From contig NC_134095.1 in the NCBI RefSeq assembly GCF_000715075.1, positions 10,712,722-10,776,721 on the forward strand: a stretch of 64,000 bases of DNA, in the 5' to 3' direction. A program made the translations under genes and the position numbers. This document shows, in pieces, positions 45,547-58,600 of the stretch; within the stretch, counting starts at the first letter, position 1; every line of letters starts with the position of its first letter. The notes under the pieces were generated by a model. The model was not told the DNA's origin. It saw only the letters and a program-made list of their open reading frames with translations, and did not search any database. This stretch comes from Nicotiana tabacum (taxonomy: Eukaryota > Streptophyta > Magnoliopsida > Solanales > Solanaceae).

Positions 45547-47054
45547 TGTCACGACCCAAAATCCGCTAAGGGTCGTGTTGCCACCGGACACCGCTGTCAG
45601 GCAAGCCAACCAAAATACTTAATTAGATTCTCGTTTAAATATTTTCCCAAAACACTTCTTTTATACGTTTAAAACAATACATAGTAAATTCCTCTGAATA
45701 AATAATGAAACGTTTAACAACTCTTAAAATTTCCTGAATAAACCCAAAGATATCCCAGAACCGGTGTCACAAGTGCATGAGCAATTTCTAAGAAATAATG
45801 TAGTACAACAACCGTCCAGAATACAATATTGGACAGGAAATAAATACAATAATCTGAAAGAGACTCTGCTAGCTGTGAGTCGCCTCGAGAAGTGCAGCTC
45901 ACCTAAGTCTCCGTATCAACCATGCTGTCACGCCCAATAGGCCACTAGAGGATGCATGTGCCTGTGCAACAAAAATGCACAGAAGTGTAGTATGAGTACG
46001 AAAACAACGTGTACCCAATGAGTATCCCGTCTAATCTCGAAGAATTAGAGACGAGATGGTCGACTTCGACACTTACTAGTGGTCTAAATAATGATATATT
46101 AATAATGCGAATACTCATAGATTTATTAAGAATGACAGAAATGTCAAGTAAGTCACGAACAAATGAATGTTCCTTTTTATATTAAAAGTCTCCGGATTCA
46201 AAATCTGCTAGTTTTCAAATATCTCAGGTCGGGGAGAGAAAATATCAATATTAATAAGTCTCAAAGCAAGCAATACAAGCATGCGCAAATCCTGCCGAGG
46301 TCGTACGGCCCGATGCAACAAAAATGTAAAATGTGCACTGCCGAGGGTCGAACGGCGCGAACCATAGATGCATCTATTAGCCCGCTCGCGCATCATACCT
46401 GCGACGCGGTCAACATAAATAAACAAATAACCTGCTCGCGAATCCTACATGCGACGCAAGTACACATAGAAATACATGCTCAAACAGCCAATTATGAATT
46501 TATCGGGGAACATTTATCCAAATAAAAACCAATTCTCTTTTAACAATTTAAGAAAATAAAGTTTAATCCTTTTAGAAATTCATTTACTAATTCGATGTGA
46601 TTTAAGCAATTTAAGCTGTCAATAAGTTTACAGTTAATCCACGTATTGCATGCTTTTGGGTCCTAGACTACCCGGGCAATAGCATAATAGTAGCTACATA
46701 CGGACTCTTGTCACCTCGTGCGTACGTAGCCCCCACAAATAGGAGCACATAATAAATTAACTCAACTATGGGGACAATTCCCTCTTACAAGGTTAGAAAA
46801 GAGAGTTACCTCGCTCCGAAGATCCATAACCGGCATTCTACGCTCTTCCGAAGACTCGAATCGATGTACAATGCTCCAAAACTAGCCAATAATTATGCAA
46901 ATCCATTAATATATATTCAATTACTCATTACAATCCAATTTATAACAATTTCTAACCCCGATCGAAAAGTTGACGAATATGCCCTCGGGCCCACGTGCCC
47001 GGATTCCAAATTTTTCGAAGATAAACTTTACCCATATCCCCACGAACTCAATCT
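45547..47054 (-). mobile_element. Left part of a chromovirus-like LTR (split)
   Basis: Begins TGTCACGACCC on the plus strand. It contains 'cgctcgcg.atcatacctgcgacgcggtcaac', a unit seen again three times at 61370-61500. Typical LTR sequence stops at about 47054 (end of 'cacgaactcaat'), where Ogre-derivative sequence begins. The LTR resumes at 59771 and ends at 60642. ORFs here (such as 46163-46525) are not supported. Confidence 0.55.
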
Positions 47055-47341
47055 TTCTTCATTAAGCTTTTCGGTGGTTCCTCTGGGGATACGACTCTCT
47101 TCATCAGATTTGTTATGCTGGGCATAGTTTAATGTTCACAAGCCGCTTCTTTCAAGATGCGTCTTTTCTTCCTTTTGACTCATGCGCTTGAATTTGTGCT
47201 GGACCTCCTATTGCGACCTTCCGCTTTCCGGAGCTGGGGGTTTTTATTGTTTCCTGCTGAGGATTCCTGTTGTAACCTTCTGCCTTCTGGTGGGTTACTG
47301 ATTTCAAGATCTGCAGTATAAGACTGAAAAACATTCCTCTC

Positions 47342-48520
47342 GTTATACAGGTGGGCGCCTGAGTGCAAAAATTATGAAATGTATGCCCGCATTATACTGG
47401 TGGGTGACCTAGAACAGAAATGGAAAGACAGAAATGTATTCCCGCATTATACTGGTGGGCGACCTAGAACATGAAATGAAAAGACAGAAATGTATTCCCG
47501 CATTATACTGGTGGGCGACCTAGAACAGAAATGTATTCCCGCATTATATTCCCGCATTATACTGGTGGGCGACCTAGAACAAAAATGTATTCCCGCATTA
47601 TACTGGTGGGCGAACTAGAATAGAAATGTATTCCCGTATTATACTGCTGGGCGACCTAGAATAGAAATGAAAAGACAGAAATGTATTCCCGCATTATACT
47701 GGTGGGCGACCTAGAACAGAAATGAAAAGACAGAAATGTATTCCCACATTATACTGGTGGGCGACCTAGAACAGAAATGAAAAGACAGAAATGTATTCCC
47801 GCATTATACTGGTGGGCGACCTAGAACAGAAATGTATTCCCACATTATACTCGTGGGTGACCTAGAACAGAAATGTATTCCCGCATTATACTGGTGGGCG
47901 ACCTAGAACAGAAATGTATTCCCGTATTATACTAGTGGGCGACCTAGAACAGAAATGAAAAGACAAAAATGTATTCCCGCATTATACTGGTGGACGACCT
48001 AGAACAGAAATGAAAAGACAGAAATGTATTCCCGCATTATACTGGTGGGCGACCTAGAATAGAAATGAAAAGACAGAAATGTATTCCCGCATTATACTGG
48101 TGGGCGACCTAGAACAGAAATGTATTCCCTCATTATACTGGTGGGTGACCTAGAACAGAAATGAAAAGACAGAAATGTATTCCCGCATTATACTGGTGGG
48201 CGACCTAGAACAGAAATGTATTCCCGCATTATACTGGTGGGCGACCTAGAACAGAAATGAAAAGACAGAAATGTATTCCCGCATTATACTGGTGGGCGAC
48301 CTAGAACAGAAATGTATTCCCGCATTATACTGGTGGGCGACCTAGAACAGAAATGAAAAGACAGAAATGTATTCCCGCATTATACTGGTGGGCGACCTAG
48401 AACAGAAATGTATTCCCGCATTATACTGGTGGGCGACCTAGAACAGAAATGTATTCCCGCATTATACTGGTGGGCGACCTAGAACAGAAATGTATTCCCT
48501 TGTTATACAGGTGGGCGCCT
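47342..48520 (-). repeat. 41/55-bp tandem array in the Ogre derivative
   Basis: More than 20 units of 'cattatactggtgggcgacc' plus 'tagaacagaaatgtattcccg'. Units are 41 bp, or about 55 bp when 'aaaagacagaaatg' is inserted. The two flanking copies read CAGGTGGGCGCCTG, making the CAGG/CCTG hairpin explicit. Confidence 0.9.
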
Positions 48521-48539
48521 AATGATAAAATGCCATTCC

Positions 48540-49330
48540 TTCTTTAGTCTGGCGAGATTTCAACAACTTTTAAAAATAAAATGTCTTTCCTCTCTTCAGG
48601 CGGGCTCCTGACTTCAACAACTTTGAAAAATAAAACGCCTTTCCTCTCTTCAGGCGGGCTCCTGATTTCAACAACAACTTTGAAAATAAACGCCATTCCT
48701 CTCTTCAGGCGGGCTCCTGATTTCAACAACAACTTTGAAAAATAAACGCCTTTCCTCTCTTCAGGCGGGCTCCTGACTTCAACAACAACTTTAAAAATAA
48801 ACGTCATTCCTCTCTTCAGGCGGGCTCCTGATTTCAATAACAACTTAAGAATAAACGCCACTCCTCTCTTCAGGCGGGCTCCTGACCTCAACAACAATTT
48901 TTAAAAATAAAATGCCATTCATTTCTTTAGGCTGGCGAGATTTAAACAACTTTAAAAATAAAACGCCTTTCCTCTCTTCAGGCGGGCTCCTAACTTCAAA
49001 TAAACAACTTTTTGTTTAAAAATAAACGTCATTCCTCTCTTCAGGCGGGCTCCTTCAATAAAAACTTTAAAAATAAAATGTCATTCCTTTCTTTAGGCTG
49101 GCGAGATTTCAACAACTTTTTTTTTTAAAAATAAAATGCCATTCCTCTCTTCAGGCGGGCTCCTGACTTCAACAACAACTTTAAAAATAAACGCCATTCC
49201 TCTCTTCAGGCGGGCTCCTGACCTCAAAAACAACTCTGAAAATAAAATGCCATTCTACAGGTGGGCTCCTGACTTCAACAACAACTTTAAAAATGAACGC
49301 CTTTCCTCTCTTCAAGCGGGCTCCTGATTT
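48540..49330 (-). repeat. About 55-bp tandem array (CAGGCGGGCTCCTG)
   Basis: About 14 imperfect units 'cctctcttcaggcgggctcc' plus 'tgacttcaacaacaac' plus an A-rich linker. CAGG/CCTG pair in each. Some units have 'taggctggcgag' instead. Inverted, the unit matches single motifs at 37391 and 37459 of the complete element. Confidence 0.88.
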
Positions 49331-49660
49331 CAAACTTAGGAGGAAATGCCTCTCCTATGGGTAAAACTAAACTTTAGGAGGAAATGCCTCTCCTATGGGT
49401 GAAACTAAACTTAGGAGGAAATGCCTCTCCTATGGGTAAAAACGAACTTAGGAGGAAATGCCTCTCCTATGGGTAAAAACAAACTTAGGAGGAAATGCCT
49501 CTCCTATGGGTAAAACTAAACTTTAGGAGGAAATGCCTCTCCTATGGGTGAAACTAAACTTAGGAGGAAATGCATCTCCTATGGGTAAAAATAAACTTAG
49601 GAGGAAATGCGTCTCCTATGGGTAAAAATAAACTTAGGAGGAAATGCCTCTCCTATGGGT
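49331..49660 (-). repeat. 36-37-bp tandem array (nine units)
   Basis: Nine units of 'cttaggaggaaatgcctctc' plus 'ctatgggtaaaa'. TAGGAG and CTCCTA pair within each unit. Confidence 0.9.
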
Positions 49661-51040
49661 AAACCATTTCCTTATTCCTGAATTATTTACTTACCTGTGT
49701 TGTCTTCCCTCGAAACTGCCGGGGATTATTTTGCTGGGGATGAATTTTCCTTTTCTTCCTTACCCATTCTAGGTTGTCCGACCTTTTTAAAACTTGGTCG
49801 AAACTCTGTCGAGGATGCTTCTACATCTCGATGATCCGCTGGGGATAACACTGCGAACTGCTGAGTAACCCTGCTGGGGATAACACTGCTGAGGATAACT
49901 CTGCTGAGTAAATATGTTATCTTACTCCTTCCAAAATTACCTCCTTTTAAGTAGGATGCTTCATTCCTCTGCAAACTACTTCCCCCCCCCCTTTTTTTAG
50001 CTTCTTCCTTCGAAGACTACCTCCCTTAAGACTCGTTTTGCTTTTCCCCGAAAGGAACCGCTGAGGGTACCGATTTTCACCAAACTTGTGTTGGACTCCT
50101 CGAAACTGTTAGGGATAACACTGTTGGGGAATTATTTACTTACTTGTTGGAGGATAAAATGTTATCAGTTGGGGATAACGCTGTCGAGGATAACACTGCT
50201 GGGGGATTTTAATTCCTTCAAAACTAGTGCTTCACTCTTCTGAAGGCTGTTGGGAATGATACTGGCCTTCTGCTTTTTCTGTCCACTGGGGAACAACTTC
50301 CTCCGAATGGGTACCTGACTTCCAGAAAATTTTCTAAATGGAAGGAAAATTTTCTGCCCCAGTTTGATGATCTTTCTTGTGGCATGCATTTCCGTTATCA
50401 ATGCCATTTCCTTTACCTGTTTCAAATCAAACAAAATTTGTTAGTTTAAAACGCGGTGGTTAGTTGTGATACTCATACTGGGATGGGTTTTTCCTTTCTC
50501 CTTCCTTGCTCTGCGTTCCACAACTTATTGGGGATGATATTATTTGCTGGGGATGATCCCTTTCTGCTAGGGATATCCCTCTTCTTTTGTGGCACAACTC
50601 GGAAACTAGCATTTCCCCGACCTTTTAGTCTAGTATGAATTTCCCACACCATGCTCATTGCTCTCCTTGCTTTGTCCACGGGCCTCGGCCTTGAAGTTTA
50701 TAACCTTTGATTTCGGCTGAGGATATCCCTCTTAACACTCGTCAATCCTTTTGTCAATTCCCTTTTGCTAGGGATATCTTTCTTGACACTGGCCTCGCGC
50801 TTATTCCTTGCTGACTACACCACTTGGATGTACTAGCCAGATCTCATCTTGCATAATTGTAAAGCTGATGGCATATTTTGAAGTCAATTCTCACTTGTTC
50901 TGACCAAACAGACTCTACTGGGGAATTTTTCTATGAAAGGAGAAAGATAAACAAAAGGGGAACCGAATAAAAGACAAAGGAAAAAGACGACTCTTTAACA
51001 AAAGAAACTATAAATAAAAAAACCTATCAAACGCTGACAC
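49661..51040 (-). repeat. Diverged 'gctggggataac' repeat region
   Basis: A dozen or more scattered copies of GCTGGGGAT or GCTGAGGATAAC, often preceded by CACT or CTCTG. No regular period and no credible ORF. Confidence 0.55.
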
Positions 51041-51144
51041 CGACTCTAATGGTCGTGACATGCACATGTGGCCTATCCTCTGCCGTTAATCGTCTTTCAA
51101 GACCTTCAATTGGCAATTCTCCATCTGATTCCCAATCTTATTCG

Positions 51145-51375
51145 ACTTGTAGTGCCCGAAGGGTTTTCACTATCAAGCCTCTCTCATTTTGGTTTTCTCT
51201 CAGCTTTCATCGCCTTATGGTGTCTGTAAAGATTTTCACCGATAAGACTCTCTCATTTATATCATTTTCCAGCTGGGGATTTGGAGTGTTGCCAGTATGA
51301 CTCTCTCTGCTGGAGATTCGAGTCCTTTCTGCTGTGGAACAGAATGTTATGTTCGCCGGTAAGACTCTCATTTGT
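51145..51375 (-). other. AAAA-bulge hairpins, minus-strand set
   Basis: Minus-strand units match 35882-36060. 51219-51240 has GGTG/CACC outer and TCT/AGA inner stems. 51150-51172 has TAGTG/CACTA outer and CCC/GGG inner stems. A third unit near 51346-51370 keeps GAGAGTCTTA but its stem is decayed. Confidence 0.6.
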
Positions 51376-51660
51376 CTGACTTGGCATCCTTTGAAGACCA
51401 ATCAGAAGGTCTTTCTTTGGACCGTAATGTGGGTTTTGGATAGGCTAGAAAGAAAGGGTATTAAAGGCTCGACAAAAAAAAAATCAATTTGGGGGTTCAA
51501 GATTACAACCTTCGGAACCATATTTTTTACAGCAAGCGTAACCCTTGCCCCAGTTTCTTGCTTGGGGATTTTTTTTTAATTAATTTTTTTTATACTATGT
51601 TAGACTATGCATACTATGCACATTATGCACCCTATGCACCCTATGACCGAGCCGTGAAGC

Positions 51661-51700
51661 GCCTACGTATCCTCTTTGAGGAATCAGGTCAAACGTAGTT
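51661..51700 (-). other. CTACG/CGTAG hairpin motif, copy 5
   Basis: Minus strand. CTACGT/ACGTAG outer arms and CCTC/GAGG inner stem around AAA, nearly identical to copy 4 and at the equivalent place behind the (missing) pol. Confidence 0.65.
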
Positions 51701-53014
51701 CCCAATTCCTCTTTTTTTTCATTTGACTTTCCTTTGTTTTTTTTTGCTATCATTTTTCTTTTCTTTTCTTTTCTTTTTTCTTTTTTTTCTTTTTTCGTTT
51801 TGTTGTTTTCTTTTCTTTCTCTTTTTTTTCTTTTTCTTTACCTGCCATGCTTGTGTTTTCTAGTCGTTGCTAATGATTCCGAACGAGGGGTACGAAAGAA
51901 AAATAAATAAAGCTCAAAAGGGGTAACGAAGGATAAAGTGTTTAGGTAGCAGAACAAAATGCCTTCGTCATTCCAGTCTTCAAAACATGCCCAGTGCAAA
52001 CAACATAATTTAAACAAAGATTTGTAGCCTCTTCTGATGGTGCTGGACTTGACAATTATATTCAACATTTGCTTTTTCATTTGTCCTTTCTAAAGCACCG
52101 TTGGGCGACACTCTCACTCTCGTTATCATGAACGACCCTCATGCCAATTGGGCGAATCTTGCTTTTAACGGTTTTCTTTGTGTTTTACTCGCCCTAGTTC
52201 CACATGACTCGGGCTCCAAATAATCTCAAACCTTTCTTATTTCCTTTAAATGCTTTGATCACCTTCCCAGTGTTTTATGATTAACTTTTAAGATTAGGAC
52301 CAAACTGTGTGCGTATGTCATGTCACTAGAATCGGCGTTGAATAAATACGATAAAAGGACTAAACAAAAGAAAACTGGAAATAATAAAAGACCGGATTTT
52401 GCATTAGATTACCGGTGAAATGGTTTGAATAACAAGACAAACAAAACAAACCAGAATAAAATCCTAAAACAAACTGGACAAAACTTAAACAGACCGCTAT
52501 GACGAAATGGAAAGATAAGAAGGTTTGACACAAGACAATATCCGGATTACAACCTTAAGAATAATCCGGACAACAGAAATGACAACAAAATAAGCCACCA
52601 AAAGCTTCTCTCTTGCTAACCAAGGAACGGAGCGTGCTCCCACTTTATCAAAACTGGCATCTTAGCCACTAAGCTTCGCATCAATACTGCCAAGACCATT
52701 ACAAGCTTCAATATCATCAACCTCCGTCACCAAGTTCCCAATAGGATTCAAGTGCTTCTGTTATCAGGCCTGATCCCCGCAGAGTGTGTATCATGAGGTG
52801 TAAACAAAGGATTCTGGGTGTCATTGTCCGGCTTACCACAAACCAGCCACCTTAACTTTCTTTGCGAAACAAACAGGTTAGAATGGACTCAGTCGGTCCT
52901 CATTATTAACAACATTTTTTTTCATTTTCTTTTTTTTCTTTTTTCTTTTTTTCGATTTTTTTCTCTCTTTTTTTTCTCTCTTTTTTTTCGTTGTGGTCGA
53001 ATCTTATGGAGATT
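51701..53014 (-). mobile_element. Non-coding part of Ogre derivative, between structured motifs
   Basis: 51701-51840 is pyrimidine-rich. 51880-51990 is the inverse of 35400-35500 just behind integrase. 52080-52900 has no match elsewhere in the window and no ORF. 52915-52990 is T/C-rich. Confidence 0.5.
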
Positions 53015-53057
53015 GCCTACGTATCATGACCCCACATGAATCAGACCTTGCGTAGTT
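53015..53057 (-). other. CTACG/CGTAG hairpin motif, copy 6
   Basis: Minus strand. CTACG/CGTAG outer, TCATG/CATGA inner with a TGGGGT loop, then a second hairpin AATCT/AGATT around CCATA. Closest to copy 3, which lies between ORF1 and gag in the complete element. Confidence 0.65.
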
Positions 53058-53249
53058 CGGACCAATAAAAGATAAACAATACTAAACATTTTTTTTTCAA
53101 TTTTCATATTAAAACAAACTGGGTTTCAAAGGTTTGAAGATGACCTACAAACTCGAAGATCAAACAACCCACATATTCTAATTAAAAGATTTACAAAACT
53201 CCAAAAACAAATGGCTAGCTTCCTTTCTCCGTTTGACAAATGCAACCAA

Positions 53250-53910
53250 GCGGTTATTTTTGCAAATGCGGCCCCTTCCAAATTTCACACGAATTTTGAG
53301 GCCGGGGAGGATTATTTTATGACACTTTACAAACTTGTCCGTTCTTTTACGAAAATAGTCTTTCGACAACTGAAAGATACTCTAAGGTTATTTCGGCAAG
53401 AACGGTTTAAGACACTGCCGAAGATGGCTCGGCTTATTTTGACTAAAAACCAAACGGTATTCACCTGACCGCTGACTCTTTGTTTTTTTTTTTAAAAAAA
53501 ATTAAAATAAAAGACCTGCTGTTGCAAACACAGCCTTTCAGCGTCTCGGGGACAAAGATTTTAAAGCTGTGTGGGTCAACTGGACCAAAATCCTAAACAT
53601 GACCCAAAAGGTGGCTGTTTATGCAAAGTCAGCCTTTCGGCGTCCCTTTCGGGAACATTCGGCTATTTTTGACAAAACAGCATCACCCGACTTATTTATG
53701 ACTCTCTTTATCGTTTTTCAAAATAGAGAACTCCATATTGCAGACACGACCTTTCAACGCCTCGGGGACGAAGATTTTTAAGGCTGTGTGGGTCAATTGG
53801 ACCAAATCTTAAACATGACCCAAAAGGTGGCTGTTTATGCAAAGTCAGCCTTCCGGCATCCCTTTCGGGAACATTCGGCTATGTCTTGACAAAACAGCGT
53901 CACCCGACTT
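53250..53910 (-). repeat. Degenerate 200-230-bp tandem repeat
   Basis: The block from 'gcaaacacagcctttcagcg' (about 53525) through 'gacaaaacagcatcacccga' recurs from about 53738 to 53912. A more diverged version starts near 53255. Short ORFs here have no similarity to known families. Confidence 0.6.
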
Positions 53911-54109
53911 CTTTATGATGAATTTAAAATTTGACATATATATATATATATATATATTTTGCTATATTTTTTTTTTGCAAAAGGGGAGGTTGGACATCAT
54001 CCGACTTTGGACATCACCCGACTTATTTATGACAAAATTAAAATTTTGACATGTTTTTTTTTGTTTTTGGTTATTTTAGCAAAAGGGGAGGTTGGACCCG
54101 ATGAGGGTT

Positions 54110-54152
54110 GCCTACGTATCTCACATCCGGTGAGAATCAAACCCGCGTAGTT
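54110..54152 (-). other. CTACG/CGTAG hairpin motif, copy 7
   Basis: Minus strand. CTACG/CGTAG outer, TCTCAC/GTGAGA inner around CGGAT, then hairpin ACCC/GGGT around TCATC. The inner-stem bases differ from all other copies while pairing is kept. Confidence 0.65.
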
Positions 54153-54522
54153 CGGGCAGATCATGAATAAGAAAATGAACTAACTTTTTTTATTTATTTA
54201 TTTTATTTTATTTTTTGAAGGAGAGACTTATAAAGAAGAAAGGGAGCATTTTTGCAAAGAAGGATTTCTAAGAAAATATTTTTTGGAATTTCACTTTCAA
54301 TGAAAGAAATGCCTCTAAAAGTATTTTTTGAATTTTGAATTTTCTTTTCAATTTTGAAAGAAAAAGGAAAATATTTTCGGATTTTTTATTTCATTATATT
54401 TTTTTATTTTTATTTTTTTTATTTTTTTTTAAATAATTAAAAAGACTTTCTAAAGAAGTCAATAATGGAAAATATTTTTGAATTTTTTGTTTTGAAAATT
54501 GGGGGTCTAAAAAAACTTTTCT

Positions 54523-54668
<146 letters not shown>

Positions 54669-55591
54669 AAACCACGTTCAACGCAAGACACTTTTTATTT
54701 TCATTTTTGGCATTTTCATAAACAAATAAATAAATAAAAAAATTATTTTAAAAACAAGATTTTTTTTTCATTTTCATTTTTCATGGTGAGACAAACTATT
54801 TTTTTCTATTTTTTTTTCTTGAAAAACAAGACAGAACAATGCCGTTTTTTTCTATTTTTCCTTTGCTTTTAATAAAACAAACTAATAAGACATCTTTTTT
54901 TCTCATTTTCTCAAAATTTCGGCAGAGTTTTGACAGTATTTGGGCATTGGGTTTTTTCAAAAATAAACAATCAATTCCCTAACCGCTATTTCTTTTTTTT
55001 TTTCTCTTTTTTTTTTCAATTTCACAATATTTCTGATATTCAAAAATCGGTCAACACAAAAGTCTGAATCAAATAAATGCACAAGTAGCAGCAGGTAAGA
55101 TGCATCAGGATGCTCATTTTTTTTTGGTACACCTGTCCTAGACAGACCCAACCCCTATGTTGAGCCTCCAAAGTCAAATGCACGTGATGCAAACAAACGT
55201 TCCTACTAGGGATCCGACATGAAGCTGAGTTATTCTAAGTTCATAACCTGGGCATTTGTTCTAGACTGTGTACCCGAGCGGACAACTCGAGTCGAGGAGG
55301 GGGCTACGTACCGAGGACCCGCGGGGTCGTCCGGCTTTGTAACTTATCCGGCCTCTTTCTTATTTTAGGTATTGACACTAACAGAATAGGGAGTCTCGAC
55401 CAGCGAGCTTCTCCCCGGAGGTAAGAAGAGAAGGGTTTCAGCACAGTTTATATACAGTTCACATAATATCAAAGCGGTAAAAACATCATTTAGCACATTG
55501 ATCCCAAACATGTAACAAAATCAGATAAACCAAATATAACAATTTATCTAAGCTCGAATTTCTAACCCTAAACCAGTGGTTCTGGGTTTGA

Positions 55592-55609
55592 TCCCCTGCA
55601 GAGTCACCA
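55592..55609 (-). other. Primer-binding site of the Ogre derivative
   Basis: The minus strand reads TGGTGACTCTGCAGGGG, one or two bases different from the PBS at 20194, again four bases inside the LTR. Confidence 0.65.
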
Positions 55610-55613
55610 GAGC

Positions 55614-58600
55614 TGTCACACCTCCTTTTTCCGCCCTCGCGAGGGGTGAAGGAGTTTTTTCTAATTAAAGGACAATCGAAACGGGATTTGTTTATTTATT
55701 TCAGAGTCGCCACTTGGGAGATTTAGGGTGTCCCAAGTCACCAATTTTAATCCCGAATCGAGGAAAAGAATGACTCCATATTACAGTCTGCGTACAAGAA
55801 ATCCAGATAAGGAATTCTGTTAACCCGGGAGAAGGTGTTAGGCATTGCCGAGTTCCGTGGTTCTAGCACGGTCGCTCAACTGTCATATTTGGCTTGATTA
55901 TCTGATTTAATACATGTTGAACCTATGTGAAAAATTTAACTTTTAACCGCTTTTATCATTTACTGTTATTTTTATCAAGAATTGCAACATCGTGGAAAAC
56001 ACATCCCGAACCACGTCACAATCAATGTACCCGCGGTTTGAGCTACATTTCAACTCTGTTGAGATTGGGATTTGGGTCACATAAATGTGCACCCGAGTTT
56101 AGGAAGATAACATTATTAAATACGCGCCTAAAGTGACTAGCGTATCATTTACTTTGGGTAGGGCCGTGGAATTTTGCTAAATGGTCCATCCCGAAGTCTA
56201 AGCAATTTTTAAGCCAATATTTACTGAGGGCCCCGCAATTTGTATTTTTATTCGGCGAGGCTCATCTCATTCTGATTTTTTAAAGGAATTTGCAACGTCG
56301 TGGACATGCATCTCGAACCACGTCACAATCAATGTACCCGTGATTAGAGACACATTTCAACTCCGCTGAGATTTGGATTTGGGTCACATAAATGTGCACC
56401 CGAGTTTAAGAAAGTAATTTAATTAAATCGCGTCTAAATAAGCTAACACGTTATTATCTTTGGGGAAAGCATTGAAATTCACTAAACAGTCCATCCCAAA
56501 TTCTAAGTATTTATTATGACTAATTATTGAGGGCCCCGCAATTTGCATTTTTATTTGGCGAGGCTCGTCTCATTTTTATTTTAAAGGATGAACCTACAGT
56601 GACTACATTTGTTCTATTAAGTTTGTCTCTAAAAATAAAAGAAAATTTCTCAATTAATTACATGCTGAAAAACGTAACTTATTAGTTATTAGTTTACGGC
56701 TAATGTGAATGGAAAATTGCGATCGAGTTTGTACAAAGAAAAACTGCTTTCATTCTATATTCTATTATTCAATAATACTAGAACATGAGATTGACACACC
56801 ATAATATCAAAACAAATTAACTAGTATTTGATTAATTTAAACTAACATTATTAGATGAAGAAGTTATACATATGCAACCCCATTACTCATTAATTAATCG
56901 ACTACATTTTTATACAAAGAAAGGAAAATTATATTCAAACACAAATCTAAACAGGAGGGATTCAACAGGAACAAAGCCTGATTAATATTTCATTTCGCTT
57001 CAAGCCGAGAGTGTACAAATGTGTACTTGGAAATGGCAGTACAAGAAGAAAAGAAGTAGGAGTCAGCAGCAGTAATAACACAGCAACAACAACAACCCAA
57101 CAGCAACAATTCGAATCGGATTCGAGGCTCAGAAAACTTTGAAGAAAAATCGAACAACTCGATAGAGCAAACCCAAAAGTTTGTAAACAAACTAAACAGC
57201 AACAAACCACGCGTGTTTTAAACTTGAAAACTAAACACGTTTCTCACTTTGTTTTTGTTTTCTCTTTTTAAACTCTCCAACACTCTCTTCGGATTTTCAG
57301 AATGTATTCCTCTCTTTCTAAGTAAGACTTTTTTAGTTCAAGTCTTTTCTCTCCTCTCAAGTCTTAAAACTCAAGTGTCAAAAGTCCTCCTAAAAAATAA
57401 TCTTCTCCAGTTAAGTTTTAGTCTAAAACTCTCTTTCTTTTTAAAGTAAAAGTCTCCCTCTATAATGTGTTAAATGACCCTATATATAACAAGACTCTTG
57501 TCTTGAATCCCCAACCCGAAATATTCCCCTCAAAGAATGCTTTGTTTCCCACTTTCTTAAACAAATGAATTATTCCCCACTATTTTGTGTCTTGTCCCCC
57601 ATTATATTAAATAATTGTATCAACCCCACCCCATTACATCTTGTCCCCATGCCTAGTATAAACAATTACAATATTCCCCTCCACTACATTATGTCTTGTC
57701 CCCCATTATATTAAACAATTATATCACCCATACCCTATTACATTTTGTCCTCCATGCTTAACATAAAAAATTATTCAAAATGTTCAATTACCAAACTACC
57801 CCTCCGACCTTATTGCAATTACCATTTTACCCCCATCAGCTATAACCAATCAATTAATCAAACTCAACCAAAATATAGCCAATAAGACCAATTTCTTAAA
57901 CAAACTCAACAACAAACCATATGAACACAGATGAATCATTCAAGTTCAAATTAATGGAAATAAATTAATCATATTGGGAACCAATCCTGGTTAACTTAGA
58001 CCAAAAATGGATGAGCAAGGAAACAACAATATTAACAACACAATACATGATTCAAACTAAATCAACAAATCAAAAACAAAAACAAACTCACATTAAATCA
58101 CTGGATGAACTTCAAACAAAGAATAAACATGCATTAAAATCTATTTTAAACAACAAAACATGACGGATTCAAACAACAACAACGTTAACAATTTCTGAAA
58201 AAAATACATAAAACACATGAAACAAATTGAAGAAATAATTAATTAAATTTCAATTTGAATCTAACAAACATTAAACTAACAATTTCACATGAACAAACTG
58301 AAACATTAACAAAACAATGAACATGAACAAAACAAAAATCAAACATTTACCGATTTTAGATTCGAGAATTTCAAAACAAAATACGGACAAAAATAAAACT
58401 CAAAACCCACTAACCGGATCGAAACGACGAACAATGACTGACCAACGACGAACTCGTATGGACTGTTTTGATGACCCTAACCAAAACTCGAACAAACAAC
58501 GACGAAGACGAATTTAAGAAGCAACTGAAGCAGCGATGAAGCAGAAGCAGAAGCAGCTGGGGTGTGTTTGGTTTGTTTGTACGAAGAAGATGAAAGCAGA

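Noticed and set aside
46163..46525. 120-codon ORF as a host gene
   Set aside because: Lies inside a recognisable LTR with repeats found elsewhere in the window; no domain.
47342..49660. CRISPR-like regularly spaced repeats
   Set aside because: Repeats are contiguous tandem units without unique spacers, in a plant retroelement.
51661..54152. Hammerhead ribozyme suggested by the conserved CTGATTC
   Set aside because: A hammerhead needs CUGANGA and GAAA core strands; neither is present in the right arrangement.
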